Assembly: GCF_001425355.1 (NCBI RefSeq)
Contig: NZ_LMQN01000018.1
Location: 63,110 to 127,109 of the forward strand
Source: Chryseobacterium sp. Leaf405
GTDB taxonomy: Bacteria; Bacteroidota; Bacteroidia; Flavobacteriales; Weeksellaceae
Length of the DNA: 64,000 nucleotides
Direction of reading: 5' to 3'
A program made the position numbers and the translations under genes. The notes below the pieces were generated by a model. The model made no database searches. It was given only the letters and a program-made list of their open reading frames with translations, and was not told the origin of the DNA. How positions within the stretch are numbered: the first letter of the stretch is position 1; every line of letters begins with the position of its first letter. Shown here piece by piece: positions 25,729 through 34,657 of this stretch.

Positions 25729-27273
25729 ATGAAGAAAATCTATTTTCTAATACTTTTATTTTTATTTGCTATATCATATGCGCAAACATTTGCTATAGAC
25801 CAAACATTCGGAAGCGGTGGATATACCAAATATCAATCTTCTGCCAGTACCTCTGTTGTTATGCTGCCAGATGGACAATTTATTACAGCCACTACATCGA
25901 GCAACGCTGTTCAGATCAAAAAGATAAATCAAAACGGGATCATTGATACCGGTTTCGGAACAAAATATGTGGATATGGATCCCAACTCAACCGTTAAAAC
26001 CGAAGCTGTAAAGAAAATTATCTTACACAACAATAAAATAACTTTGGTCGGGAGAGTAAATGCAACTCCTAATCACAGTGCTTATGAACTTTTCGTTGCA
26101 AGAATAAACCTGGACGGAACAATGGATACGACTTTTGGCACCAATGGTTTTACAACATTTACAGTAGGATCTAACAGTACGGCTGTGGATGCTGTTATCG
26201 ATTCAAATGGTTTTCTTTATTTTCATGTAACTCAAAACAGCAGCAATTTTATTGCAAAAATTAACTCTAACGGAGCTATGGACAATAGTTTCGGAACCAA
26301 TGGAATACTACCGATCAGCTCATTCAGCTGTTATAAAGTTGAGGTTCAGAATGACGGTAAAATTATGTTAGCTGGTTTTAAAACCAATACGACTTCCAAT
26401 ACAAGAGAATCTTATCTTGAGAGAAGACTCCCAGATGGTACATTAGATGCAGGATTCGGCAACAACGGAATCGTTATAATTCCCAATACTACAGGAACTA
26501 TTGCAAAGAATTTCAGTTATGATTATGCAAATAATTCTATTACTATTCTTCATCAGACAAGTGATTCCTCGCTTTATACAAGGCTTTTCCTGTCTAAAAT
26601 CAGAATCTCAGACGGATCTCTAATTTCAGGCTTTGGCAATAATGGGGTAACTTCCAACTATTTATATACGAATGCCTCTGATATTATGATTGATAAATTC
26701 ATCGTATTGCCTAATTCAAAAATGATTGCCGTGGGAAACATGAGTAATTTCTTCGGGAGCAACGGTACTTTTATTGCGCAACTATTTGTGGCAAGATTTA
26801 ATGCTGACGGAAATGTAGATAACAGTTTTGCAAACTACGGATACCAGATGTTTTTAACAACTCCGCCCAATACATCGGTGCGGGCAGATTATCTGAATAA
26901 TATATTCATTACCAATGACGGATCTCTGGTGATCGCTTATTCTGGCAACAGTGCTACACACGGGTATTCTTCTTATCTGATTAAGCTGAACAACGCCTAT
27001 TTAAGTGTGAAGTCAGCTTCTGCTAAAAGCGATAATCAACGATTAATTCTGTATCCAAATCCGGCATCTCAATTCATTTCGGTTCAGAATAAAAAACATG
27101 AAAATAATAACTTTGAGTATGATATTATTGACCTATCGGGTAAAATGATTCGAAAGGGTGAATCTAAATTTAATTCCCAAATTAATGTTCAGGATTTAAT
27201 GTTAGGAAACTATATTATTCAAATCCGCCATGAAAAAGAAGATAAGCAGTCCTTACAATTCATAAAAAAATAA
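25729..27273 (+). CDS. Secreted delta-60 repeat protein with T9SS sorting tail
   Basis: The protein has 514 residues, with a signal peptide (1-18, ending SYAQ). At least five delta-60-type repeats can be seen from their shared core, such as DGTMDTTFGTNGF, NGAMDNSFGTNGI and DGTLDAGFGNNGI, consistent with a beta-propeller-like surface protein. The C-terminal 75 residues carry LYPNPASQFI and end LQFIKK, a T9SS type A signal. No enzymatic motif is evident, so its role is unknown; adhesion or substrate binding is a guess. It is monocistronic with its own terminator. Confidence 0.87.
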   Translation: MKKIYFLILLFLFAISYAQTFAIDQTFGSGGYTKYQSSASTSVVMLPDGQFITATTSSNAVQIKKINQNGIIDTGFGTKYVDMDPNSTVKTEAVKKIILHNNKITLVGRVNATPNHSAYELFVARINLDGTMDTTFGTNGFTTFTVGSNSTAVDAVIDSNGFLYFHVTQNSSNFIAKINSNGAMDNSFGTNGILPISSFSCYKVEVQNDGKIMLAGFKTNTTSNTRESYLERRLPDGTLDAGFGNNGIVIIPNTTGTIAKNFSYDYANNSITILHQTSDSSLYTRLFLSKIRISDGSLISGFGNNGVTSNYLYTNASDIMIDKFIVLPNSKMIAVGNMSNFFGSNGTFIAQLFVARFNADGNVDNSFANYGYQMFLTTPPNTSVRADYLNNIFITNDGSLVIAYSGNSATHGYSSYLIKLNNAYLSVKSASAKSDNQRLILYPNPASQFISVQNKKHENNNFEYDIIDLSGKMIRKGESKFNSQINVQDLMLGNYIIQIRHEKEDKQSLQFIKK

Positions 27274-27282
27274 TAAAAAAGT

Positions 27283-27299
27283 CCTGTTTTTATAACAGG
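27283..27299 (+). terminator. Terminator of the delta-60 repeat gene
   Basis: CCTGTT / AACAGG arms with a short AT loop begin 9 bases past the stop and are followed by CCTTTTTG. Confidence 0.7.
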
Positions 27300-27392
27300 C
27301 CTTTTTGTTTTCGAAAGAATTTTCAAACAAATATCTCAGTATAGCTTCTTTCCAATTACGGGTTCCCGTAAAATTTTTCTACTGTGTTGATT

Positions 27393-27400
27393 TAGATTTG
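27393..27400 (+). promoter_or_regulatory. -7 box for the DUF4236 gene
   Basis: TAGATTTG matches TAnnTTTG and gives a leader of about 22 bases. No well-spaced -33 element is evident. Confidence 0.45.
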
Positions 27401-27428
27401 TACAAGACAATATTCTAATAACAACAGT

Positions 27429-28559
27429 ATGGCATGGACTTATAGAAAAAGGATAAAAATTGTACCAGGAGTACATTTAAATTTCAGCAAGCGGGGCATT
27501 TCAACAAGCATCGGAGTAAAGGGAGCAAGTTTAAATTTCAGTTCATCCGGAACGAGATTAAACACAACTATTTTAGGATTCTCAAATTCAACCAGAATTT
27601 CAGGTTCTTCATCACAACGATCCCCACTCTCCCACCCTGATCCGTTACCTACTTACAATTCAGTACTTTCCGACAATATTTTCAGTGCAGATATACATCA
27701 AATCACCTCACAGAATATGTCTGGCATCAAAGAATCTATTTTAATTGCCCAAAGGCAAAAAGCTGAACTTCAATTAGATCTACAAAAAATAAAAAAAGCA
27801 TTAGTCTTTTCTAAAACAAAAAAAATCTTAAGCTATATTTTGGTTTATGGTTTAATCAACAAAAACACCGTACAGAAAATTGATCAAGATATTGCTGCTC
27901 AACAAGAAGCAATTAAAGAAACAAAAATGGTGATTGATCATTCTGCAGTTGACATCGACATACAGTTTGATGATCCTACCAAGAAAAAATACGACCATTT
28001 ATGCAGTGCTTTTAAGAATTTAAGTACTTCTCATCGTATTTGGGATATTACCGGAGCACATTTTCAGGATCGTGTTGCCGCTAGATCTAATGCCAGTACG
28101 TTGGTCAACAGAAAGGAAACTAAGGTTGGTTTCAGATCACTTTCTATCATTAAATCTAATTATGAAGCGCTTTACTTTCAAAATATAAACGGAGCAGATC
28201 TTTACTTCTATCCCACTTTTGTGTTGATGTATACCAATGACCTTAATTTTGCAATAATAGGAATTGATGAATTTAACCTCATCAATACATCTGCACATTT
28301 TACTGAAACCGATGCTGTTCCACGGGATTCAAAAGTCATTAAAAAAACATGGGCAAAAGTAAATAAAAATGGTTCGCCTGATAAAAGGTTTAAAAACAAT
28401 TATCAGATTCCTGTAGTACAATACGGAAGACTTCATTTTTCTACCCGTACAGGTTTGAATGAAGAATATCAAATGAGCAATTTTGAATTTACACAGGAAT
28501 TTGGATATGCATTTCAGGAATACAAGATTCTATGCCGGGCAATTGATTCAAATAATTAA
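27429..28559 (+). CDS. DUF4236 domain protein
   Basis: This 376-residue protein has no signal peptide. The N-terminus (1-60) is a typical DUF4236 domain: aromatic and basic start MAWTYRKRIKI, then LNFSKRGISTSIGVKGASLN, which is a glycine/serine-rich beta region. Residues about 95-175 are charged and helical (coiled-coil-like, with LQLDLQKIKKAL). The C-terminal half is a globular region with aromatic-rich strands such as GADLYFYPTFVLMY and HFSTRTGLNEEYQ. The function of DUF4236 proteins is not established. The gene stands alone. Confidence 0.8.
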   Translation: MAWTYRKRIKIVPGVHLNFSKRGISTSIGVKGASLNFSSSGTRLNTTILGFSNSTRISGSSSQRSPLSHPDPLPTYNSVLSDNIFSADIHQITSQNMSGIKESILIAQRQKAELQLDLQKIKKALVFSKTKKILSYILVYGLINKNTVQKIDQDIAAQQEAIKETKMVIDHSAVDIDIQFDDPTKKKYDHLCSAFKNLSTSHRIWDITGAHFQDRVAARSNASTLVNRKETKVGFRSLSIIKSNYEALYFQNINGADLYFYPTFVLMYTNDLNFAIIGIDEFNLINTSAHFTETDAVPRDSKVIKKTWAKVNKNGSPDKRFKNNYQIPVVQYGRLHFSTRTGLNEEYQMSNFEFTQEFGYAFQEYKILCRAIDSNN

Positions 28560-28620
28560 TCAATGGCTTTCTGAAACAGCGTTTTTTGCCTACTTTTACA
28601 TCATAATTTATAAATGATCT

Positions 28621-29106
28621 ATGAGAAAAATTGCATTTGCAGGAGTAATGGCTTTAGGAGGATTTTTAACAGCCAATGCACAGTGTAAAACTGTATCTAC
28701 TCTTACAGAAAACTTTGATACCTGGAAAGAAATGAATAAATGCTGGACCGCTCAACAGGGAAAAGCAATGCTTTACGCCAGTGATAAAAAAATCATATTT
28801 TATTCGATGACCAACCCGGGAGACAATATGTATCTGGTGACTCCAAAAATTAAAGCAGGAAATTATACGTTAGATGTTGATGTTTCAGACAACGGAGGAG
28901 AAACGAGCTTGGAATTGTTCAAGATCAACAATATCTCAGATACAAAATCGTACGTTTCTATCTCTAAACCGACAAAAATAACAGGAAATAAAAAGGTATT
29001 TACTATTTCTTTAAAAAAAGATGCCAATTTGGGACTGAAAGTTTTGCTAAACGGAGTACACCAAGCAGTTTATTTAGATAATTTTTCTTTGAAGCCAAAA
29101 AAATAG
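28621..29106 (+). CDS. Small secreted protein, anchor-J-like beta-sandwich (function unknown)
   Basis: The 161-residue protein has a signal peptide (1-20, ending ANAQ) and then a single domain beginning TLTENFDTW with two early cysteines (Cys22, Cys40) and a C-terminal YLDNFSLKPKK. The pattern of ENFD near the start and LDNF at the end resembles the choice-of-anchor/jelly-roll domains that precede T9SS tails, but no tail is present, so the protein may be periplasmic or a stand-alone domain. It has its own terminator. Confidence 0.75.
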   Translation: MRKIAFAGVMALGGFLTANAQCKTVSTLTENFDTWKEMNKCWTAQQGKAMLYASDKKIIFYSMTNPGDNMYLVTPKIKAGNYTLDVDVSDNGGETSLELFKINNISDTKSYVSISKPTKITGNKKVFTISLKKDANLGLKVLLNGVHQAVYLDNFSLKPKK

Positions 29107-29132
29107 ATCGTTTTACACCGATTAAATTTATA

Positions 29133-29159
29133 AAAAGGAAAGCCTATACTTTCCCTTTT
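29133..29159 (+). terminator. Terminator of the small secreted protein gene
   Basis: AAAAGGAAAG pairs with CTTTCC(C)TTTT around a six-base loop, with one bulged C. Confidence 0.65.
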
Positions 29160-29208
29160 GTTGTTAATACTTTCTCCTTCAAGAATGTCAGAAATATACT
29201 TAAACCAA

Positions 29209-29236
29209 AATAAGCTGCCTTTTCAAGCAGCTTATT
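29209..29236 (-). terminator. Terminator of the 54-residue protein gene
   Basis: Perfect ten-base arms AATAAGCTGC / GCAGCTTATT around an eight-base loop begin 18 bases past the stop at 29255. It lies between convergent genes and may serve both strands. Confidence 0.75.
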
Positions 29237-29254
29237 TAATCAATACGTTATTCA

Positions 29255-29419
29255 TTAGAATAAATCTCTTACGCTGAGATTCCCTGTTGCTCCCTGTGGA
29301 AGAAAAACAACTTTTCTCTTAATACCTTTTGCTTTTTCAAGAGCTTTAAGAGCCTTTTGGCGTTCAACTTCTCTGGTAAAATGAGAATTAATATTCTCTG
29401 CTTGTGTAGAAACTTTCAT
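29255..29419 (-). CDS. 54-residue basic protein (unknown)
   Basis: An ATG at 29419 opens a 54-codon frame starting MKVSTQAENINSHFTREV and ending with GNLSVRDLF. It has a helical charged middle (QKALKALEKAKGIKRK) and a hydrophobic turn VVFLPQGATG. There is no signal peptide or membrane segment. A strong hairpin follows the stop, and the composition looks like a real protein. The family is not recognised; it could be a DNA-binding or regulatory peptide, but nothing in the sequence proves this. Confidence 0.6.
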   Translation of the reverse strand: MKVSTQAENINSHFTREVERQKALKALEKAKGIKRKVVFLPQGATGNLSVRDLF

Positions 29420-29785
29420 ATTATACTATTTTTGATTGGTGTGATGATAAATAAGTTAAAAAAACTTAAAATCTACTCAACTAAAAGCGTACCGTTTTGT
29501 TAGAATTCTCTAATGTGTGGTATGTAAAATTTTTTAATAGAATATGATGAATTTAAAACAATCCAATAGATTAGGTTAACAATAATTTAATCGCAAAAAA
29601 TCTATATCTGGCACAGCGTTTGAATACTAATTTCCGACTATTAGAAAAATAGCTTTTAATAAGGGAACACTACATATTCCCGGAGAAATTCGGGAATATT
29701 TATTTAAGAAACACCATCACTTACAATACTTATTTTTTCATTTTAAATCCTTGGTTTCGACTGAGGATTTTTTATTTTATATGAT
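29420..29785. other. Intergenic region with two hairpins and no gene
   Basis: No coding frame is convincing. An ATATTCCCG / CGGGAATAT hairpin lies at 29674-29699 and a second hairpin at 29745-29770. The left part presumably carries the promoter of the 54-residue gene, though no TAnnTTTG box was found there. Confidence 0.5.
29745..29770 (+). terminator. Plus-strand terminator-like hairpin with TTCG loop
   Basis: AAATCCT and AGGATTT close a stem with inner wobble pairs and a TTCG tetraloop, followed on the plus strand by TTTTTT then ATTTT. It faces the 3' end of the minus-strand coiled-coil gene, so it would stop plus-strand transcripts, yet no plus-strand gene precedes it. Confidence 0.45.
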
Positions 29786-30067
29786 TTACAAAATTACTTT
29801 TGCTTTCTTTTTCTTTCTTAAATCACGGATTTTTAACGTCAATAATTTTCTCAAATCCTCATGATATTTGTTATAACTCTTGATGCTTTTCTCAAGTTTC
29901 CTTTTGTTAATAAGATATTCCTGATAGAGATCAGACAGTTCTGAGGCTCGGGCAACGGCTTCACAGGAAATTTCATCAGGATCATCGACCGTTTCTTTCA
30001 ATAAAAAACGGTAATATTCTATTCGTTCGGTAAGGCTGTTGTGAAATTTTGGTTCTATTCCCTGCAT
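29786..30067 (-). CDS. Small coiled-coil cytoplasmic protein (unknown)
   Basis: The protein has 93 residues without signal peptide. It is highly charged and helical: an acidic centre (VDDPDEISCEAVARAS), a likely coiled coil (YLINKRKLEKSIKSY) and a very basic tail (RDLRKKKKAKVIL). It starts 11 bases after the stop of the S41 peptidase gene, so it is the last gene of that operon. I do not recognise the family. The tail could bind nucleic acid or acidic lipid, but that is speculation. Confidence 0.65.
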   Translation of the reverse strand: MQGIEPKFHNSLTERIEYYRFLLKETVDDPDEISCEAVARASELSDLYQEYLINKRKLEKSIKSYNKYHEDLRKLLTLKIRDLRKKKKAKVIL

Positions 30068-30078
30068 GGCAGTAATTT

Positions 30079-31440
30079 TTATTTAAATGATAATCCTGAA
30101 AATTCTGCAGCAGTGCCGTCACTTTGAAATAAAATTTTCACTTTTCCTCCATCAATCTCTGTATTCATTGACTTTAAATATATTTTACTTAAAACAGAAG
30201 AAAGTAAAACTTCGTCAGGATCGCCTAAATTACGAAGTGGTAAATTAACATATTCATTAACAGCTATTTGCGGAGTAACTCCATTGATATATCCGCCTTC
30301 TCCGTTTGCATTAAAGACTTTGTAGATAACCGGATGAATCTGCCAGGTAATTTTCTTCGGTTTTCTTTTATCTTCAATAGAAAATCCAGCCATATCTTTT
30401 CCTAACGTGGCTTCACCTGCCTGAACAACCTGCATATAAGGTTTCAGATTATTAATAACAATTTCTGAAGCAGATGCCGTACTTTTTGAGGTAAGAATAT
30501 ATACTTTATTTAAATCTAAAGAATTAGAACGCAATGTATTAAAATTAAGCGCACTGGGATCATAAGCAATCTGTTGTGAAAAAGTTCGTTTGACTTCGCC
30601 CCCGTTTTTATTTCCTTTATAGGTAATAAATTGAGAATTTGCTGAAATTCCTGCAGGGATCATTGAACAAAGTGCTGCTGCCGATGAAACCGACCCACCG
30701 TAATTATACCGAAGATCCAAAATCAATTCTTGTACTCCGGCGGTCTTAAATTCCGCAAACTTCTGATATAAAGCGGAAGTCATTCCGTCAGGAAAATCGT
30801 AGATATAAAGATAACCTGTTTTTTTGCCGTTTTTTTCAAAAATCTTAGACATTAATGGCTGTTCGAGTGAATATCCATAATAAACGGTTACATTTTTTTC
30901 ATTAATAATCGATCCGTTCTGCCAATTTCCAACAGTCAGTTCAAGAACCGTTTGATTGGGAATGGATGCAGTCAACTGTTCTGCATTGGAAGCTGTAATT
31001 ATCTGTCCGTTGATTTTTTTGATCATCATTCCCCGTTCCAATCCGGAATTAGATGCAGGTGAATTTTTTAACACTAATTTGATGACCGTCACCACTTCAC
31101 CATTTGTTAATTGAAGGCTGGTGTAATCAAAACCGAACATATTTCTTACAGACTTTGGATAAGTGGAAGTATCAGCAGTGTTGACTATGAAAGAAAAACG
31201 ATCCTGAGGTGACAGTAAACTTTTAAAAAAATCCTTTACCGGAAGATGATAATCCGGTTTTACAGGCATTTGTCCTGCCCAATAATAGTATCTTTTCATA
31301 CTGTCCTGAACCCAAAGATTGGTGTATTCCGTGGTTCCTTCCTCAAAATTCGGAGCTTCATCGTCTGTACGATTGCATGAAACTGTGAAGATTGAGACCA
31401 GTATTAAAATAAAGAATTGAATGTTAAAAAAGTTTTTCAT
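30079..31440 (-). CDS. S41-family (C-terminal processing type) peptidase lipoprotein
   Basis: The 453-residue protein has lipobox TVSC (Cys22), so it is membrane anchored. An N-terminal helical region is followed by a PDZ-like domain (about 105-190, with SGLERGMMIKKING) and the S41 catalytic domain. That domain has LDLRYNYGG (241-249), the serine motif STASASE (320-326) and GKDMAG with the likely catalytic Lys348. These peptidases cut proteins from unstructured C-termini in the periplasm. It is 13 bases downstream of a lipoprotein gene in the TonB/FecR cluster and may process a partner in that system. Confidence 0.88.
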   Translation of the reverse strand: MKNFFNIQFFILILVSIFTVSCNRTDDEAPNFEEGTTEYTNLWVQDSMKRYYYWAGQMPVKPDYHLPVKDFFKSLLSPQDRFSFIVNTADTSTYPKSVRNMFGFDYTSLQLTNGEVVTVIKLVLKNSPASNSGLERGMMIKKINGQIITASNAEQLTASIPNQTVLELTVGNWQNGSIINEKNVTVYYGYSLEQPLMSKIFEKNGKKTGYLYIYDFPDGMTSALYQKFAEFKTAGVQELILDLRYNYGGSVSSAAALCSMIPAGISANSQFITYKGNKNGGEVKRTFSQQIAYDPSALNFNTLRSNSLDLNKVYILTSKSTASASEIVINNLKPYMQVVQAGEATLGKDMAGFSIEDKRKPKKITWQIHPVIYKVFNANGEGGYINGVTPQIAVNEYVNLPLRNLGDPDEVLLSSVLSKIYLKSMNTEIDGGKVKILFQSDGTAAEFSGLSFK

Positions 31441-31453
31441 ACCTCTTAATCAT

Positions 31454-32194
31454 TTATAAATAATCTGCCACATCAATATCTCCTTTTACCACTAATACGC
31501 CGTTTTCCAGTTTTTCCTGAAGCACGATCATATTGGCACCGATATCTTGTTTTAAAGTCGCTTTAATGATAATTGAACCCGTATAAGGTTCGGTAGTTCC
31601 CGGTTTGTATAATTCTAAATAAACAGGAGCCGTAGCACTGAAATAATTATATATTTTCACAGTTGTAAAATCCTTTTTCCCGATGTTGTCGAATTCGGCA
31701 AGAACGACTCCGTTTTCTCTTTTCAGAACACCTTTCACGCCTTCCAGAGATGACCCTGAAAATTCACCCAAGTTGGGGAAAATGAATTCAAATCCTACTT
31801 TTCCTAAATTCACCTGTGGTTTTACGGCATAAGTCTTTAGAAAAATTCCAGGCAAATTGAAGAAATATAAGTTTTTATAATCATTAAAATTGTCGTAATT
31901 AATTGAATATTTGGCAATTTGAGCACCCGTCTGATTATTGTAGATAGCGAGTTCATCGGTTTCACCTTTATCCAATACAAAATTGATCTTGGTTTCTATT
32001 TTCTCTGTATAAGAAGGTGTTCCGTTGATAGAAATCGGCTGCCCGTTCAACCTCATCTGAATAACATCAGGTTTTGAATATCCTTTCACATTTACTTCAG
32101 CAGCTTTCTGGTCTTTATCGTAAACCTCTAAAGTGCTGTTGTCTGTACATGAAAAAAATATTGTGAATAATAAAATTGCTAGAATGTTTTTCAT
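31454..32194 (-). CDS. Hypothetical lipoprotein of the TonB/FecR cluster
   Basis: The 246-residue protein has a short signal with lipobox FFSC (Cys16). The mature part is predicted all-beta, beginning with a segment like a carboxypeptidase-regulatory or Ig-like strand set (VIQMRLNGQPISINGTPSY). Its C-terminus ends VKGDIDVADYL. I do not recognise a named family. It is separated from the upstream T9SS-related gene by a terminator and lies 13 bases before the S41 peptidase, with which it is surely co-transcribed. A ligand-binding role at the outer membrane is a guess. Confidence 0.7.
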   Translation of the reverse strand: MKNILAILLFTIFFSCTDNSTLEVYDKDQKAAEVNVKGYSKPDVIQMRLNGQPISINGTPSYTEKIETKINFVLDKGETDELAIYNNQTGAQIAKYSINYDNFNDYKNLYFFNLPGIFLKTYAVKPQVNLGKVGFEFIFPNLGEFSGSSLEGVKGVLKRENGVVLAEFDNIGKKDFTTVKIYNYFSATAPVYLELYKPGTTEPYTGSIIIKATLKQDIGANMIVLQEKLENGVLVVKGDIDVADYL

Positions 32195-32235
32195 CTTATT
32201 TACTATTAAATCATAAAAAAATCAAGCGTATAAAA

Positions 32236-32265
32236 ATTGCCCGAGCCTGAGAAGCACAGGGCAAT
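32236..32265 (-). terminator. Intra-cluster terminator before the lipoprotein gene
   Basis: ATTGCCC / GGGCAAT arms around a 16-base loop are followed on the minus strand by TTTTTAT. It follows the T9SS-tail gene. Confidence 0.6.
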
Positions 32266-32341
32266 CGCTTAATTACAAAAATCTAAGTTGAAGAATGTTT
32301 ACTTTGAGTTTTCATGGTTATCCTTACTGAGAAGGAGTCGG

Positions 32342-33277
32342 TTATTTTTTAATAAATTTCAGTCTTTCCGTAGCTTTTCCATCGGATACTTCTGCAACAT
32401 AAGTACCTTCTGACAATGCATTCACATTGATGTTTTTTGAATATTTAGACATAAAAACTTTCTGCCCTGTCATATTGTAAATACTTACCGTCGTTGCATT
32501 TTCTTTCAACACAGGGTTAAGTTGAAGCTGTAAAGAAGCAGACACAGGATTTTCCATTACTTTGGTAATACTTTTATTGGTTTTTGATTCTTTTGCATCC
32601 AATACAAATGAAGATGCATAGATTCCGATTTCATCTATGTTTATATTTTGAATATTAAGTCCATTGGCGATTCTGTTTGTCCAAAAACCGATATAAATTT
32701 TCTTTCCTGCAAAGCTAGAAAGGTTTACAAGACTCTCAACAGACTGAGATAAATCTGTAGAAGGCCAAGGATTAGCCGTATTTCCTACAATAATTGAGTA
32801 GGGACTGGTAACATTAGCCCCATTTCCATCTACCGTCAGTGCCTGAAAATCTGCCAAGGTCGGCACAGGTTTTTGAGGAGTGCTTATGTAAATCCATAAA
32901 TCACGACCAACCAGCGTATGTGTTGTTCTTTGTCTGGAAATATATGCTGCCAGAGTGATTGTACCTGAAGCTCCGGTTAGATCGATTTCAGGAGAGACAA
33001 CCCAATCATTTTCTGTGGTAAAACCTGTTGCTGTACCAGTAGGAACCAGATTAATAGAATATCTTAATGCTCCAGAAGAGCCATACACCAAAGTATTTGT
33101 AGTTCCGTTGTAATAAATATTGCTTCCCTGCTGCCATTGATTATTGTTTCCGTTTCCGTCATAGAATGTCCATCCTTGTAAATCATTAGGTATATCAAAA
33201 GAATTAATCCAAACAGGAACTTGTGAAAATGCTAATAAAGGTAGAAGTATTAAAGAAAATAAAATTGTCTTTTTCAT
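32342..33277 (-). CDS. Secreted choice-of-anchor-J-like protein with T9SS sorting tail
   Basis: The 311-residue protein has a signal peptide (1-19, ending AFSQ). A jelly-roll domain of the choice-of-anchor-J type follows (NSFDIPNDLQGWTFYDGNG near the start, ENDWVVSPEIDL in the middle, KIYIGFWTNR later). The last 75 residues form a T9SS type A tail that lacks the usual YPNP motif (ENPVSASLQL instead) but keeps VSIYNMTGQKVF and the LKFIKK end. It is exported to the surface or medium. It sits within the TonB/FecR cluster between two terminators. Confidence 0.82.
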   Translation of the reverse strand: MKKTILFSLILLPLLAFSQVPVWINSFDIPNDLQGWTFYDGNGNNNQWQQGSNIYYNGTTNTLVYGSSGALRYSINLVPTGTATGFTTENDWVVSPEIDLTGASGTITLAAYISRQRTTHTLVGRDLWIYISTPQKPVPTLADFQALTVDGNGANVTSPYSIIVGNTANPWPSTDLSQSVESLVNLSSFAGKKIYIGFWTNRIANGLNIQNINIDEIGIYASSFVLDAKESKTNKSITKVMENPVSASLQLQLNPVLKENATTVSIYNMTGQKVFMSKYSKNINVNALSEGTYVAEVSDGKATERLKFIKK

Positions 33278-33308
33278 TACGAAGTATTTAATTAAGTTTT
33301 AAAAAAAA

Positions 33309-33338
33309 CAGGAAATAGTGAAAAATCACTACTTCCTG
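33309..33338 (-). terminator. Strong terminator between the cluster lipoprotein and the T9SS-tail gene
   Basis: Thirteen-base arms (CAGGAAATAGTGA with one G-T pair) around a four-base loop run on the minus strand into eight T residues. Only 31 bases separate it from the next gene, leaving little room for a new promoter. Confidence 0.88.
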
Positions 33339-33346
33339 CGAATAAA

Positions 33347-34657
33347 TTATTCAGCTACAGAGAAATCATATTTAGTCCAAGAAGCAAAGAAATTTCCACA
33401 ATTTCTTCCTCCAAGATCAACAGTTCCTGAATTGAAGAATGGCTGAGGCATTCCCCCGTTAAGAGTAGTTGTTGTTCCACCAGGCACTACAAGATTCGGT
33501 GTTGATGTAGATCCTACTCTTGAAGCAAAAGCAAACCCGCTATTATGTGCATAAGACTGTACATTTGTGAAGGTAAGATCTGAAAGATTTACAGCAGCTC
33601 CACTCACTGTTTCCAATAATACTCCTACAGAATATCCTGTAACAGTTGTATTAGTAAGTGTTAATTTACCGTTTCTTCTTACATGAATTGCATTTTCGTA
33701 CAATGATCCAAATGTAGAAATACTGGCTCCCACAATCGTAAGATTATTGATTACTGGGTGAGTGAAAGGAGAAGCAGAAGAACCAGTTCCGTCGTTATCC
33801 AACTCAATACCGTTAGAATCCGGGCTACCTCCGCTTTGGCTGTGCGTAGAATTCTGATCAGCTAAAGCTAAAGCACAATTAATTGTTCCGGAATATCCGA
33901 AATCAAAATCGAAGTTATCATCATCAGCAGCAAAAGATATAAGGTTTGATGCATTTACAGTACCTCCGAAGAATTCAAAAGAATCATCTTTACCGTAAGC
34001 AACCTGAATGTGATCTAAAGTCGTAGCATTTCCTACTCCTCCTAACGTTAATCCGTTGATTTCATTTCCTGAATTAGGAGAAAGAAGATCATATCCTGCG
34101 AATTCGATACGTACATATTTCATAACTCCACTATTGTCAGAAGAATTTGTACCTCCGTACTGATAATCAGTACCCGACAATCCTTCAATTACCGTAGTAG
34201 TTGGTTTGTTTGTAGGTGCACCCCCTAAAACGATAACTCCTCCGAAATCTCCAGGACTTGCTGCTGTATTTTCATCTCCATCCAATAATTTATAACTTGT
34301 GAAAATAATTGGTTGTGTTGAAGTACCTTCAGCATTTATTTTACTTCCTCTTGAGATAACCAAAACTCCTGTAGCTGTGTTTGCAGCACTTGGTTTTGCC
34401 TTAACGAAAGTTCCCGGCGCAATAGTTAAAGTAGCTCCGTTTTTCACTGTTACAACACCGTCAAGTTCAACAACACCACTCCATGTTGTATTGGTAGTAA
34501 TAGTACCACTTACTGTAGTAACAGGAAGTGAAGAAGCCGTTAAATATTCCGCAGAAGCAGACTTCATTTCGAATGGAGAAGTAGAATCTGCTAAATTTTC
34601 GTTCTGACAAGCTATAAGAGATAAAGCTGTAGCTGCGATTAAAGTTAATTTTCTCAT
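33347..34657 (-). CDS. Surface lipoprotein with parallel beta-helix-like repeats
   Basis: The 436-residue protein has lipobox LIAC (Cys17). The mature sequence is rich in Gly, Ser, Thr and Asn, with right-handed beta-helix character: VTVKNGATLTIAPGTFVKAK, then repeated short turns such as DGDENTAASPGDFGGVIVLGG, SNLISFAADDDNFDFDFG and KLTLTNTTVTGYSVGV. Proteins like this are often found next to TonB receptors in Bacteroidota and frequently carry misleading transporter names. I infer a surface ligand-binding partner of the upstream receptor. A strong terminator follows. Confidence 0.78.
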   Translation of the reverse strand: MRKLTLIAATALSLIACQNENLADSTSPFEMKSASAEYLTASSLPVTTVSGTITTNTTWSGVVELDGVVTVKNGATLTIAPGTFVKAKPSAANTATGVLVISRGSKINAEGTSTQPIIFTSYKLLDGDENTAASPGDFGGVIVLGGAPTNKPTTTVIEGLSGTDYQYGGTNSSDNSGVMKYVRIEFAGYDLLSPNSGNEINGLTLGGVGNATTLDHIQVAYGKDDSFEFFGGTVNASNLISFAADDDNFDFDFGYSGTINCALALADQNSTHSQSGGSPDSNGIELDNDGTGSSASPFTHPVINNLTIVGASISTFGSLYENAIHVRRNGKLTLTNTTVTGYSVGVLLETVSGAAVNLSDLTFTNVQSYAHNSGFAFASRVGSTSTPNLVVPGGTTTTLNGGMPQPFFNSGTVDLGGRNCGNFFASWTKYDFSVAE

